A stretch of 64,000 nt of DNA, taken from positions 19,835,047-19,899,046 of the forward strand of contig NC_050471.1 in assembly GCF_013373865.1 (NCBI RefSeq), in the 5' to 3' direction. Shown piece after piece: positions 25,155 through 36,849 of this stretch. The notes beneath the pieces are model-generated. The model was not told where the DNA came from. It saw only the letters and a program-made list of their open reading frames with translations, and searched no databases. Position 1 is the stretch's first letter. Each line of letters starts with the position of its first letter. Position numbers and translations under genes: made by a program. Origin of the DNA: Monomorium pharaonis (taxonomy: Eukaryota > Arthropoda > Insecta > Hymenoptera > Formicidae).

Positions 25155-25294
25155 TTTTGCTTAGTTGCGTTCCTTGACCGAACTTCTTTTATGAAAACCG
25201 TGTAAACCGAATAATGCGTGTCTTTTTCTACCGTCACGTATTGATCCAAGTCACTCTGCGAACAAAACTGCCCAACGGCACGGGGCCCATAACG

Positions 25295-25603
25295 TGTTGA
25301 GTGTTGCCAGATAAGGTAGGAATGGACAGTTTCGGGTATTACTTGAGGAAATATTGAGCTCGTGGTGTAAGATCCCAAAGGATATATTTAGATCGTACAA
25401 AAATCGGGTATTACAAAATAACACGCCGTGCAAAACAAGATGAAAAAAGCATGCACTCGTGCGCAACAGACTCGACTCGATTTTGACTGTGAACTAACTA
25501 GAGGGAAGGGAGAGAGCAATCACGCGCGCGGACGCATGTTTCCAACCAAAACAACTGCGTGAAGCGCGCGAACACATAAACAAAATACGGTTTTTATCCA
25601 ACA
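25295..25603 (-). mobile_element. Copia 5' LTR and adjoining tRNA primer site
   Basis: 309 bp, ends TGTTGAGTGTTGCC (plus strand) and TTTTTATCCAACA. Next to it on the minus strand (25294 downward) is GTTATGGGCCCCGTGCC, close to the GGTTATGGGCCC primer-binding word of insect copia elements. The flanking bases ATAAT (25604-25608) and GTAAT (20884-20888) are a 5-bp target duplication with one mismatch. Confidence 0.88.
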
Positions 25604-25721
25604 ATAATACTTCTATATTGCTAGCGGACTCCGACCTTGGGCGAAAACATTACGGTGCAGACGTATACTCATGTCTCTCTCCCGTTGGTTACATTTAGTA
25701 TTGTGCGCATGCGTTGGCTCT

Positions 25722-25736
25722 CTGAGAGAGAGAGAG

Positions 25737-25798
<62 letters not shown>
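25722..25798. repeat. (GA)n microsatellite at palindrome centre
   Basis: A near-pure GA run, flanked by inverted copies of CGCATGCGTTGGCTCTC and GTCTCTCTCCCGTTGG. Confidence 0.95.
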
Positions 25799-25800
<2 letters not shown>

Positions 25801-26348
25801 AACACAGAACCAACGTTTGAGAGAGAGCCAACGCATGCGCATAACGCTAAATGTAACCAACGGGAGAGAGACATGAATATACGTCTGCACTGCGATGTTT
25901 TCGCGACACTTACAGCTTTCAAAGGACGCTAGCAATATAGAAGTATTACATATATGAGATATGCTAATGCTGACGACAGCCATAAAAAGCATAGGTAACT
26001 TTGATATATCATCACTCCGCCAAAAAAATTGGATTTTTTTTTACAATTTATACTAAAAAGTTCAAATTTTACGACAATTCTTATAAAGTTTACAAAAAAA
26101 ATTCATTGCATCTCGTGAAGCGCGTATAAGTATGAAAATTTTTGAAAACAAAACACGTTCTTACTTTTAAAGAGATGACAAAAAGGGAAAAAGATATTTA
26201 AGATCTGACAAATGCTCTTTAAAGTAGAAACTTCAAGCTTTAAAATGAAAACTTTCTAATACGATAAGTTTTTGCGAAGTTATGATTGTCTGAAGTTGAG
26301 TGAAATTGTGAATTTTATTGCGCTAATTTTGTTGCTCAATGTCTGTCG

Positions 26349-26814
<466 letters not shown>

Positions 26815-27175
26815 AATAAAAGGTCGTTAACTCAGAAGCTGATTGAAATGGGCATTAACTCGGAAGCCGGTTAGAAAGCCATTAACTGGGAAGCCGCTTG
26901 AAAAGGTGTTATCTTGCGCGGTCAAATTTTTCGCTTCAGTTTAAATTTTGACAGCATTACCGAAATAATTTTGGTGCTCTACCCATATGTGCATATCCAT
27001 TTTTTATTTCAGTATGTTTATGTTTCAAATCAAACTCCAAAATTTTTTAGGCTGTGCTACGAAATTAAAACAAAGCAAAAAATTTTAGTAGGCGAATTAA
27101 CGACTTTTTCAACAGACTTCCCAGTTGACGCCTTTTTCAATTGGCTTCTGAGTTAACGCTTTTTTATTCGTCGGA
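26815..27175. mobile_element. Small foldback-like repeat with 27-bp subrepeats
   Basis: 26815-26915 has three units of the type (G)TTAACTCAGAAGC(C/T)G(A/G)TTGAAA. 27080-27175 holds the same units inverted (AATTGGCTTCTGAGTTAACG). The ~170-bp centre is AT-rich and non-coding. Confidence 0.7.
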
Positions 27176-27469
27176 AGCGACGATATGATAAACTTCTATG
27201 GCAGTCGATAAAAACGTTTTTATGATTGATAATGAATTAATCGATAAAATAACATCTATACCAATTACTTATTCAATCCTGTTATATATTAATTAAACTG
27301 CATCAAAATTTTTTTCTTAAAAATCATAAATGAATTCAGAAAGAAAAGGAAAAAATTACTGTAAAGATAGAAAAAAATAATATAAAATAAATCAAAACAG
27401 GCATACTGCTTTAAAATTCGTGAAGATTAAAGAAATATTTTAATTATTTCATACATATTTTATGACTAA

Positions 27470-27660
27470 ACACTCAATACATGTTTGTGCACTCGATGTA
27501 GGAGACTCGATGTTGCATTTTAAATCATTTGCGACGTTACAGCTGCGAATGCTTCAACAATTTTATCTTCTAATTCCATTCTAGTTACAATTTCTTTTTA
27601 TAAATGTATTCTTTTACATGGTTCCATAAAAAGAAATCTAAAAGTGTTAAGTTAGATGAG
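27470..27660 (-). pseudogene. Mariner-type transposase C-terminal relic
   Basis: Minus-strand translation shows LTLLDFFLWNHVKEYIY, then VTRMELEDKIVEAFAAVT and NATSSLLHRV. It is the same C-terminal region as the transposase ending at 42102 (TRMELGDKTIEAFAAVT), with a frameshift and a stop. Only about 60 codons remain. Confidence 0.75.
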
Positions 27661-28855
27661 CGTGTCTCACCAATTTATGAGATTGCATCCAACCTATATT
27701 GTTAAAAAAATTTATTTAATGTTCGCCAAACAAGTGCGGAATTGTAAAGTAAGTCTCCATTTTGTAAAAATATTATTTTTCGGCATATATTTAAACGTCA
27801 GTTTTCTAAAAAATTTGATATATTGTTATTTAAAGTTGTGCAAATTGCGATGAAGCGTCGTTACAGAAATTGAAATCGTCGCAACGCCTTGTTGGCACAC
27901 TGCGAGCGCCGCCTAGGAAAATTCGAGCGCGCTCCGAGAAGCAAGGCCTTCCCGCGTAACAATAACTCGCGCACTTGATCTTAAACTATCGCGAGAGAAA
28001 GTGTTTATTTTCTTCCTGTTAGGTTGAATTTGAACGTTGCTAACACTCCGTTGCTGGCGGATCGTGAATCTCTAGTAGTAATTACTAGTAAATTCACGAC
28101 GCGACTAAATTTGTGAAAGTGGCCCATTAGGGCTTGTAATTGATGGTATGTTAATTGTACACCTGGAATTTTATTAAAGACACATTTCTTAATGACAGCG
28201 GTTAGAATTTATATCACTTAGGTTTTACAACTTTTAGTTTAAACCGAGTTTAGCTGAACGACCGTTAAAGTTGACGTCGACGTTAAATCTGTATCGTGTT
28301 CAACAACTCATTTTTAACTGTAGTACCCTACTCACTAAAACTCAGAATATATGCGTCTTTCTCCTTAAACGTGATTAGTTAACTGTGATTGAATAACTGA
28401 GATTTTTCAAAGAAGAGGTAAAAAGCGTGCCGGTAAAGAGATTAGCTGTTCAATTAATGTTTTAAAAAATTAATAAAAATGTGATTGTGTATTTTATTTA
28501 TGTCGTGTGATGTCGTGTGACAAAAAATTACGTAATTGAAAACAGCAACCGATGCAAAGCAAACCGATGCTGTAATTGTTAAAAAAAAAGAGAAGTGCTA
28601 ATTAGACATAATCCGTGAGTTTAATAGCAGATGCATACAAGCAAACCGGAATGTAAAGCAACTAAAAAGTTGCTGGGATAATTAAAAAAAAAGACTCGGA
28701 AACATTATGCGGATATACGTAAAGAAGTTTTTACAACAGGTATTGTATATAAGCATATTTATTATAAACATAATATACATATAAACATATTGTTATATAT
28801 AAGCATGTATATTATAGCAATAGCATATATAAAAGCATTGTATATAATAACACAG
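27661..28855. other. AT-rich DNA, no gene
   Basis: A GC-richer patch lies at 27870-28060. The sequence near 28210-28330 has GTTTAAACCGAGTTTA-type words similar to those at 40100-40270 beside the Harbinger transposase. No coding homology. Confidence 0.4.
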
Positions 28856-29119
28856 GCACACAAAAAAAGTGGTTAATCCGCCAGACTAGTCAATCCTTAT
28901 GTATTTTGACCGAGTGAGTCCCAGATGCGCACAGTAATAAACGAACACAGCAGGCTGAGTGAAACGGACACAGTAACAAACAGACACAGTAACAAACGGA
29001 CACAGTAACAAACGGACACAGTAATAAACGGACACAGACCAAATGCACACACTGTACATGCGCACGGACCAAATGCACACACGGAAAGTCGCAAACCCAT
29101 GTAATGCAGTGAATGCTTT

Positions 29120-29167
<48 letters not shown>

Positions 29168-29170
29168 GCG

Positions 29171-29209
<39 letters not shown>

Positions 29210-29760
29210 ACACACGGAAAGAATGCAAGGGGGGCCTTCGGCCCTTCTCCCGCACCTATCCCGTCCAAGTCGCTAACCTATATGGACTTTAACTCTGCTT
29301 GCAATGTACATGGATTGCATTTGGTCCGTGCGCATGTGCAGTGTGCACATTTGATCTGTGTCCGTTTGTTACTGTGTCCGTTTATTACTGTGTCCGTTTA
29401 TTACTGTGTCCGTTTGTTACTGTGTCCGTTTATTACTGTGTCCGTTTGTTACTGTGTCCGTTTATTACTGTGTCCGTTTCTTACTGTGTCCGTTTCACTC
29501 AGCCTGCTGTGTCCGTTTATTACTGTGCGCATCTGGGACGCTTCCTTTTAACCCGTTGAAACTGAATCCAAGGTCAGAATTGCAAAGTTAGCTCATATTT
29601 CCTAACCTCAAAAAAATTTTTTTTAAATGTTAGTCCGGCGGACTAGATCAGTCTATTCTTATGTATTTTGATCCGCTGAATCCAAATCCAATATCAGAAT
29701 TGATGAATTGGCACATTTTTCTTAACCTCAAAAAAAAAACACCTTGTAGAAGCAGTTTGG
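28856..29760 (+). repeat. Terminal satellite repeats of an unclassified DNA transposon (copy 1)
   Basis: Starts CACACAAAAAAAGTGGTT, matching the inverted end at about 37275-37305. It is followed by units containing CTGAATCCAA..., GTCAGAATTG, TTTTTCCTAACCTCAAAAAA and GG(A/C)CTAGA...TAGTC. The first unit is split by the foldback-like element at 28912-29540. The units lead into CAAATTTATAATCCAGAGCG and GCGTAACCACATTACCCGGGG, shared with the 35-37 kb copy. Confidence 0.75.
28912..29540. mobile_element. Foldback-like element, copy B (both arms)
   Basis: The left arm starts GTGAGTCCCAGATGCGCAC and carries units of about 17 bp, ACGGACACAGTAACAAA. The right arm is the mirror image ending CTGTGCGCATCTGGGAC. 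The centre has (CA)n/(CG)n and, on the minus strand, a GGGCCGAAGGCCC hairpin, TTGCAATGTACATGG-type words and GGTTAGCGACTTGGACGGG. It sits inside a 122-bp satellite unit: TATTTTGACC before it and CCCGTTGAAACTGAATCC after it. Confidence 0.82.
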
Positions 29761-29885
29761 GTCTCAAATTTATAATCCAGAGCGTGTAAGCTTGCGTAAC
29801 CACATTACCCGGGGAAAATTTAATACGTATGACAAGTCTGAGCTTCTGTGAATAAATAGCGTAGAAAATTCACTCCCTTTTTCTA

Positions 29886-30303
29886 TTATATATGACTCTT
29901 TTATTTTCGAAGGTTTGCACTAATAAACAAACTGGATGTTACAAGTCTGATGAGTGGAGACTATTCGTCGATTCTTCTAAGAGAAGCCTAAAAGCAGTGT
30001 TGCTGCACAATACTAATGTATATGCCTTTATTCCTGTAGCGTACTCGGTAGTGATAAAAGAAGAGTACACAAACCTGAAAACAGATCTTGAAAAAATTAA
30101 ATACACAGAACATGAATGGTAAATTTGTGGGGATCTGAAAATTCTTATCATATTATTGGGTCAACAATCAGGTTACACAAAAAATCCGTGCTTCCTATGT
30201 GAATGGGATAGTAGAGATCGAACGAACCATTACATAAGAAAAGAATGGCTGACAAGGACGTCTTTGCAACCTGGGTCTAAAAATATCATAAATGAAATCG
30301 GAG
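29886..30303 (+). pseudogene. Unclassified transposon protein, N-terminal/middle fragment
   Basis: Open from 29892 (CTNKQTGCYKSDEWRLFVDS...) with a stop at 30120-30122, then continuing in the same frame as ICGDLKILIILLGQQSGY, PCFLCEWDSR and GSKNIINEIGE. The combination of a DEWRLFVDSSKRSLKAVLLH block, CGDLK and CFLCEW is that of a repetitive, uncharacterised protein found in insect and other animal genomes; the transposase superfamily is not named here. The C-terminal part of the same protein is at 35350-36845. Truncated at 30303 by a MITE. Confidence 0.65.
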
Positions 30304-30314
30304 AATAGTACTGA

Positions 30315-30451
30315 CCCACATAGCACAGGATATCACAATATCCATCAGATGTCCAATAACTATAGGACATCCATGCAATATGTCCAATTGGATATCTCGA
30401 TCACCTGGGGATATCCTCAGGTGTAGCCTGACATAAAGTGTGCTGTGTGGG
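30315..30451. mobile_element. 137-bp MITE, CCCACATAGCACA ends
   Basis: The left end CCCACATAGCACAGG and right end TGTGCTGTGTGGG are inverted copies. Inside are short inverted ATATCC / GGATAT and AGGACAT words. It belongs with the CCCAGATAGCACA termini at 6594 and 37794. Confidence 0.75.
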
Positions 30452-32130
30452 GAATTACAAAATCCGGTACGCGGCGATGAAGGAGCTTGTAACCGCCGCT
30501 CGCGAGCGACGGCCAACTTCGCCTCCGTCCCTGGCCGCGGCCCTGAGCCGCCCGGGTGTCGGGGCGACTATCCTCGCGAGGTTTCCCGACGCAACACTAA
30601 GTTGGGCGCCAGGTACGTTAAGCGTACCACTCTGTGTGCACCAACTCGCAAACCAATGTTTCGAGACGTGAATCTCGGGAAAGACGGGCGCACGCTAGGC
30701 GACCGGGGCGTTAGCGGCTCCGAGATCCAGCTGCTCAGCCCTCAAAGGGTAGAGGGGGAGGTTCGGTGCGGGCGGATGGAATCGGGAAGGCGAGAGAATT
30801 ACTTGTACGACACCGATGTAACAAATAAAAATAACAAGTGTATTTGATCGTAAATAATACAGAAACGGACGACTCTGCGGAGCGGTGGTGGCTCGCGCGC
30901 GTTATCAGCGGGTGTCCGCTGGATATCAAATTTTTCGAGAACGGTCTGTTAAACGAGCGGGCTATGATGCGTACGCGGGAACTCTCCGACTTGTCTTACG
31001 CTTGACTCGGCGCCGTTGGAGGACGCCGACTTCCGTCAGGGTGACCTCGCCAAGGGCGAACGGGACGGATCGCAACTCCGAGCCCGCGCGACATGCGACG
31101 GACTCGTGTTCTCCCGTGCTCGAACGACTCTCGCGAAGATAAGCGCGATGATTACTAATGATCCGCCAGTACGGCGGGATACGACGAACGCGTCGATAAT
31201 TATCCGAATATACTCCCCGAAGGGCTCGCAGTCACAGTGCGATCGACCAAATTTTACAGCATTGACGAACAAAGTCTTCCACGACGCGACAAGATACAGC
31301 GCGGGGATAACCCGCGACACGACGACCGGACGCCACAACAATTGACTCGGCTGCGGATCGTGACGCACACGCAACGCGAAACGATTCAGAAACACACGGC
31401 ACGTAGCGAAATCACGCGGACGGGCGCGATCGGGCGAGACGACGAAGCTCCGTGGAATCCGGAAGCTCGAGATTCTCATAAACGCCGAGAGATTTTGCGA
31501 CAAGTACGCGATTTCCTCGCGGCTCGCCCAACCCGCGAAATCGGTGGCTTTACAATATGCGTGACGCTCGTCTCACCACTTCGACTCTCCTCTCGTGGCC
31601 TCCTCCGGGTCGGGATAACGTTCTTCCCTGCGTCCTTCTGTACAGCTAGGCTCGGGAGCTCGAAAACGCACACACAGTTTTACGAATACGTCCGCAGCAC
31701 GAGAGAGGAATCCTGGATCTCGCGGGGACCGCTCGGCGGCGCGCCCCACCTTGCCTCCGGCGTTCCCGGCCCTTATTGGCGGATTTCGCGAAAATCGATT
31801 TTCGCGCAGAGCGCGGTGCCCACGCTGTCGCCGGCTGATCGATCCACGCACGGCGGTCGATGTTTATGGGCCCCGGGCACGGGAATCCTGGCGCTTCCTT
31901 GCGCGGCCGACTCTTTTCTCTTCGCCCGGCGTATCCTCCGCCATCGGGGCGTCATTTCCTCCTCGACGGGGCGTCGGCGGATCTTGAGTTGTCGTGATTC
32001 CTTCGCCGCACTTCCCGCGGTATCGGGTCTGCAGTCGCCCCGTCGGGAGGTCGGCCTCGCGCGCCGTCGCTGGATCCTGAAAGCGTGATTCAGCGGCAGT
32101 ATCGGAATTCTAACATGGCACAAACGGTAG
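30452..32130. mobile_element. GC-rich LTR-like island with tRNA-Lys-type primer word
   Basis: GC-rich in contrast to its surroundings; numerous open frames on both strands are composition-driven and show no domain. The minus-strand word TGGCGCCCAAC (30601-30611) matches the first 11 bases of the primer-binding site complementary to tRNA-Lys, as used by Drosophila gypsy. If real, the LTR lies to the right and the internal region was lost at 30451. The same word in a similar GC-rich island is at 60910-60920. Confidence 0.45.
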
Positions 32131-32640
32131 GCAAGATAAGGGCGGCATTACCTGCGGACCCCCGCTTAAAAAGGGTCTTCCTTGACTCCCTCGTTGTCCG
32201 TTCCTCTGCAATCTCCGGGAAGATCCTCCGTGGAGACGAGACGTCCGACAACTACAATGAGATCTTCACAGCCACCGACCTCCGCCGCAACCGCGGTATA
32301 ACGCTCGCAAAAATCTTAACACGTAATTAAATGGACAGCACGTGGGACGTCACACACACAAAAGTACATAGAATACGCTTTTGCGTCCGCTCCCGAGCGG
32401 GAGGACGCAGGGCCCGCGTGATGTTATTGCGTAAGGGCCCTCAGGGCCTTGTGACGGACAGCAGCCTGCGGCTGTCACGTCACAAGCTCCAGAATCGGAC
32501 CATCTTTTATATGCTGATGTAGAGGCAGCTATAGGAAAATTAAAATGCGACAAACCTTGCAGGTTTGACTGTAAAAAATAAAACTGTAAAACGAGGAACA
32601 GACGAGAATGCCTGTAATAAGTGCTGTAAGATGCAACCAT
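32131..32640. other. Unassigned, short ORFs only
   Basis: Frames at 32085-32330 (+) and 32350-32640 (-) have no recognised domain. GGGCCCTCAGGGCC near 32428 and CAGCCTGCGGCTG near 32463 are short perfect palindromes. Confidence 0.4.
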
Positions 32641-32654
32641 TGTTTTTATGATTT

Positions 32655-32798
32655 ATCTCAATCTAAAGCCGAATTAGTTGAGTTAATTGAGCTAAGAAAG
32701 AGGATCTGCGTGCAAAATCTGAAATAGAATTACAAATTTTAAAACCACAACTGGTAAAAGAACAACTTGAAGTAGAATTTTTAAGAAAGCAACTTTGA
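32655..32798 (+). pseudogene. C-terminal helix of a Harbinger-type partner protein
   Basis: One-frame reading with a small slip: AELVELIELRK then EDLRAKSEIELQILKPQL and VEFLRKQL-stop at 32798. A leucine/lysine-rich coiled-coil tail like this ends the Myb/SANT-like second protein of many Harbinger elements. Its position just outside the transposase tail, on the opposite strand, supports this. The DNA-binding part was not recognised. Confidence 0.45.
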
Positions 32799-33201
32799 TC
32801 GTATAAGACATAAAACTTTACTATTTTTTTCCTCTTTTGAATTTTTATTACGATTTCTACAGGAAACACCAGAATAATTCAAGGTAAACGTTTATTAAAA
32901 TAAAATAAAAATGCAAGTATAAAAAGTATAATGTAATACACGATTTCGTGCATGATAACGTGAGTCAACGTATTAAGAAGCGAACACTTACATTTCATAT
33001 TTTAAGAAAAAAATATTCTATTTATGTTACAAATTCTGTACAAAATTTGAAATAAATGTATGAAATTAATTCCAGCACATTATTTCATTTTTTTCCACAG
33101 TAAGAGTTATTTATTCTACAGCAAGTTAAAAAATTAAACCATATTTAAATATTACTACATATAAAAATAGTACGTACATAAATAATGTCTTAAAGAAATT
33201 T
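32799..33201. other. AT-rich spacer inside the Harbinger element
   Basis: Lies between the two converging gene ends. No other feature seen. Confidence 0.45.
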
Positions 33202-33719
33202 TTATTCTCTTCTGCGGAAATAAACGTTGATTAGTATGTCCTGCACATGATTATTACCAGGTGCATCATTCATAAGTGATACATTTCTCTGTTCTAAAAT
33301 TTCTTCCCACGGTGCAGGCAACTGTAACGCAGTATCATCTGATGGTAATGGATCTCTAGCACGCCGGACAATGTTATGTAATATGCCAGTTGCTACAATA
33401 AGTGATAGTACTCTTTCGACTTTCAAAATCGAGAACCCAATGCCAAAATTGGAAACTGTCTTTTTTATATTCTGAACACGCGCTCACTGATATTGCGTGT
33501 TTTAGTAAGCTACTCGTTATACAATTCCTGCGCGCGAGTTTCTGTATTGCGTAGAGGCGTCAATAGGACCGAACTGGATAAATCACCATCACCTAAGAGA
33601 ATGGCATCTCCAAATGTTCCAGTCTCAAATAGAGCACGTATCCTGGAATTGTTGAAAATTGTGGTGTATCGATCCTGGCCAACGAGCTACAAGGTCCGTT
33701 ATTTCCAAGTTAGCGTTAC
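33202..33719 (-). pseudogene. Harbinger-type transposase, C-terminal part
   Basis: Minus strand, from 33719: NANLEITDLVARWPGSIH..., TGTFGDAILL, LLTPLRNTETRAQELYNE, ARVQ/ERVF, then KVERVLSLIVATGILHNI and a stop at 33202. ITDxVARWPGSxHD and ATGILHNI are standard HARBI1-family motifs, with the second catalytic Asp in ITD. Several frame changes. Upstream coding continues at 37624 after a nested insertion. Confidence 0.85.
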
Positions 33720-34744
33720 TACACCGAAAAAATCATATTCTCAACTTAAGAATATACCACTTAACTTAAGATTATCTTCCCTTAAAAAAACGCGCCAAGA
33801 AAATTTTTCTTAACTTAAGACAGAAATCCTTTAAAAGGTAAAATAGTATCAGATATTCTTAATATGTAAGAATACATATATTTAATAAGAGAATATATGT
33901 ACGTAAAATAAGAATATAAATACCAAATGGGAAGGAAAGGTATTTTATTTAATATTTAAGGTTATTAATTGTATTGTTTTTTTATGTCACATATGATGAC
34001 ATAAAAAACAGTTTTACAAATGAACATTTGCTATTTATTAGAAGCTATATGTGATATAGTACGTTTACAACTAGATTTTACTAATACATTAATAATTTTT
34101 TTAAGCCCTTATTGGAATGTATGTATGTGCTTACTAGATTTTATTTTATTAATATACATTATTATTAATTGGAGCCTTCATTGGAATATCGCTTACAAAA
34201 CTTATTTACATCATCATGATTAGTTTGGTGACCATAATTATTTACTTTTCACTTTGCCAAATTAATACTGCTGTAGAAGGTGCATATATCTCAAAATCAG
34301 TTTGTGAATAAAGAAATCGAACTTTGTATAAAACACATTTACTAAAATCTATTTTATTTTTTAAAACTTAGCGCTGCTAAATTTCAATTAAAGAATACAT
34401 TAAGTTTAGCTCATTGTATTATAGCTATATTGTTTAATGTAGCAGCGCATTTTTAATTAAACTTTTTTTTGTCTTAGTATCTTTTTTTATTTATTTTTTT
34501 TAAAGCTAATTTTTTAGGGATAAATAATACTTCTCCTTGTATAACAAGCACACTTATTAGGCGTACTTCCAACTGGAAAGGAAACCTACTTGCAATCCTA
34601 TCTGAGGAATTCTTTTATTAATTCTTTATTTATAGCGAATCTCTTTATGTTTATTAATTTTTGACCTAGGAAAACAAGACAAAAGTAACTAATACTTGTA
34701 ACATGCAGCTTTTGCATAACAAAATGTTGACGATGTAATGCTCA

Positions 34745-34785
<41 letters not shown>

Positions 34786-34789
<4 letters not shown>

Positions 34790-35345
34790 ATGTCAGAATT
34801 GCTGCATTGGTTCATTTTTTTCTAACCTCAAAAAAAAAAATTTTTTTATAATGTTGGTCCGGCGAAACAGAATAGTCTATCTTTATGTATTTTGGCCCGC
34901 TGAATCCAAATTCAATGTCAGAATTGCTGCATTGGTTCATTTTTTTCTAACCTCAAAAAAAAATTTTTTTTATAATGTTGGTGCGGCAAAACAGAATAGT
35001 CTATCTTTATGTATTTTGATCCGCTGAATCTGAATCCAAGGTCAGAATTGCAAAGTTAGCTCGCATTTTTTAACCTTAAAAAAATTTTTTTAAATGTTGT
35101 TCCGGCGGACCAGACTAGTCAATCCTTATGTTTTGACCTGCTGAATTCAAATACAAGGTCAGAATTGCTGAATTGGCTCATTTTTTCCTAACCTCAAAAA
35201 AATTTTTTTTTAATTTTGGTCCGGCAGATCAGACTAGTCTATTTTTATGTATTTTGATTTGCTGAATCCAAATTCAAGATCAGAATTGCTGAATTAGCTC
35301 ATTTTTTTCTAACCTCAAAAATATCTTTTAAAAGCAGTTTGGATC
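34786..35345 (+). repeat. 122-bp tandem satellite, left arm (copy 2)
   Basis: About 4.6 units. The word GTCAGAATTG or its variant recurs from 34791, 34916, 35040, 35157 and 35279. Each unit carries TTTTTTCTAACCTCAAAAAA and TATGTATTTTGA(T/C)C. Preceded by (AT)n at 34747-34786. The array is inverted at 36900-37305. Confidence 0.88.
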
Positions 35346-35597
35346 ACAAATGTATAATTCGAAACGTGCAGGCTTGCGTAACCACATTACCTGGGGAAAT
35401 CTTCTAGGAAACTACAAAAGTGAAGATTACAGAAAAAGGGTAGCGGAAATGATGGAAAACTATAGAAAACTAGGTTGCCTAATAAATCTTAAGTTGCATT
35501 TCTTAGATTCTTATATCGACTACTTCCCAGAAAATTTAGGTGATTATAGTGAAAAACATGGAGAAAGATTTCATCAGGACATCAAGGATATGTAGTA

Positions 35598-36647
35598 CCC
35601 AGTGAACACAGTAATATAGTAGCAGTGTAACAGCAATGTAACCGAATATAACGGGTTACCTTACTCTGAAATTACACGTAACTTACATGTAAGTTACAAT
35701 TTACGACTCAGCAATATAACATGTTATAATTACATGTTATCTAACCGTTACACAACAGTTACAAAGAAAAATAAAATAAAATAAAAATTTCATTTTTTTT
35801 AAATTATTTTTATCAACACATACTACATTTAGAATAAATTTTTATTAATTAATTAAATTTAAATTATGTTATTTTTTATTTTATTCTTACTTGCCGCTGC
35901 TAGGTTTGAACCCGGGACCTTAGGATGACGAACCTTGTACTCTACCTGCTACCCCAATTTGACTCATCGATATGGGTACTTATACTTATATGGTATAAAC
36001 TGACGAAACTATATTATTTTTTATAAAAGCAATAAAATTTTGCAAAACATATTAAAAATAAATAGCATTAATTTATTTACTTATTAATTTCATTGTTAAA
36101 TTTATCTTTTTTCATAACCTTAATAATTTAATGGAAATTGCGATCTATTTAGCATTAATCTTTGAAGTTCAAATGATTAATTAGATGGTTAACTATATAG
36201 ATCGTAATTTTAAGAAAAATTGAATAATATACATTTATTATTCTGTTTTTGTTCAGCACATGATGAATTTAGATTTTGTGCATTTTTTTGTGCGCAGTAA
36301 TTGTAGACAAACCGTTATTTTTGAAAACATTATCTTTATAATAATTTTTTTTATTATCAAATAGATCTGTTATTCAGGATGTTATAATGTTGTCTGATTT
36401 CTGAGTCAACTACGACGCATTGTTCTATAATAACATTGATACGAACGTGTTATGTTACGATTATACAATTTTTGTTGAATAACTGTAACGCCAAAACAAT
36501 GTATAACAGCTATATCACTTGCGTATAACAAATATTACGTAACAGGTTATTTCCATGTCATATAGCACCTGCATATCACAAGAATAACAATGTTAAATTA
36601 CTTGTAAATTCCATGTTATGTTGCCGCTATAAAATGTGTTCACTGGG
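35598..36647. mobile_element. 1.05-kb MITE with CCCAGTGAACACA ends
   Basis: The 13-bp perfect ends CCCAGTGAACACA / TGTGTTCACTGGG are flanked by TA (35596-35597 and 36648-36649). The interior is AT-rich with many GTAACAxxTTAC-type inverted words near both ends (GTAACTTACATG, CATGTTATAATTAC). It has no ORF and contains a tRNA-like stretch. Non-autonomous DNA transposon. Confidence 0.85.
35892..35957 (-). other. tRNA-like sequence (pseudo-tRNA or SINE head)
   Basis: The minus strand reads GGGGTAGCAGGTAGAGTAC (A-box-like) ... CCCGGGTTCAAACCTAG (perfect B-box GGTTCAAACC) about 30 bases apart. The anticodon stem and acceptor stem pair poorly, so a functional tRNA is unlikely. Confidence 0.5.
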
Positions 36648-36849
36648 TATCGATATCAAGGCAAGTGGGATGTGAATATGATGGCTGATTTCTGCTGGAC
36701 GCTCAAACGTGATGTCTCTGTGAAAGGAAAGAAACGTAAGAGAAAGCCATTGCACAGAATCTTTAAGAATAAAAGAGATATAATAGAAAAAGGGAGTGAA
36801 TTTTCTACGCTATTTACAGAAGCTCAAACTTGTCATACGTATTGAATTT

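Larger units (their letters stand above)
20118..26340. mobile_element. Large palindromic (foldback-like) element split by copia
   Basis: 20118-20530 (from CAATGAGCAACAAAATTAGC) is the imperfect reverse complement of 25985-26340, for example GGCGGAGTTATGACGTATC against GATATATCATCACTCCGCC. The inner parts, 25604-25725 and 25800-25950, also pair around a (GA)n centre. The left arm has an additional ~300-bp segment with (TG)n. Without the copia element the palindrome would be about 1.5 kb. Its end near 26340 abuts a very long (TG)n. Confidence 0.8.
35350..36845 (+). pseudogene. Unclassified transposon protein, C-terminal part, split by MITE
   Basis: 35350-35595 (ITWGNLLGNYKSEDYRKRV..., LHFLDSYIDYFPENLGDYSE, GERFHQDIKDM) continues at about 36650-36845 (YRYQGKWDVNMMADFCWTL then basic RKRKPLHRIF). 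HQDIK...RYQGxW...MMADxCW is the conserved tail of a widespread uncharacterised transposon-encoded protein. At the join, after removing the MITE and one TA, the frame is retained with a TAG where a Glu codon is expected. The part between the 29.9-kb fragment and this one is missing. Confidence 0.7.

Noticed and set aside
28912..29060. CRISPR-like short repeats
   Set aside because: Units abut without unique spacers, vary in sequence and sit in inverted arms; the genome is eukaryotic.
35892..35957. A functional tRNA gene
   Set aside because: B box is good but acceptor and anticodon stems do not pair well.
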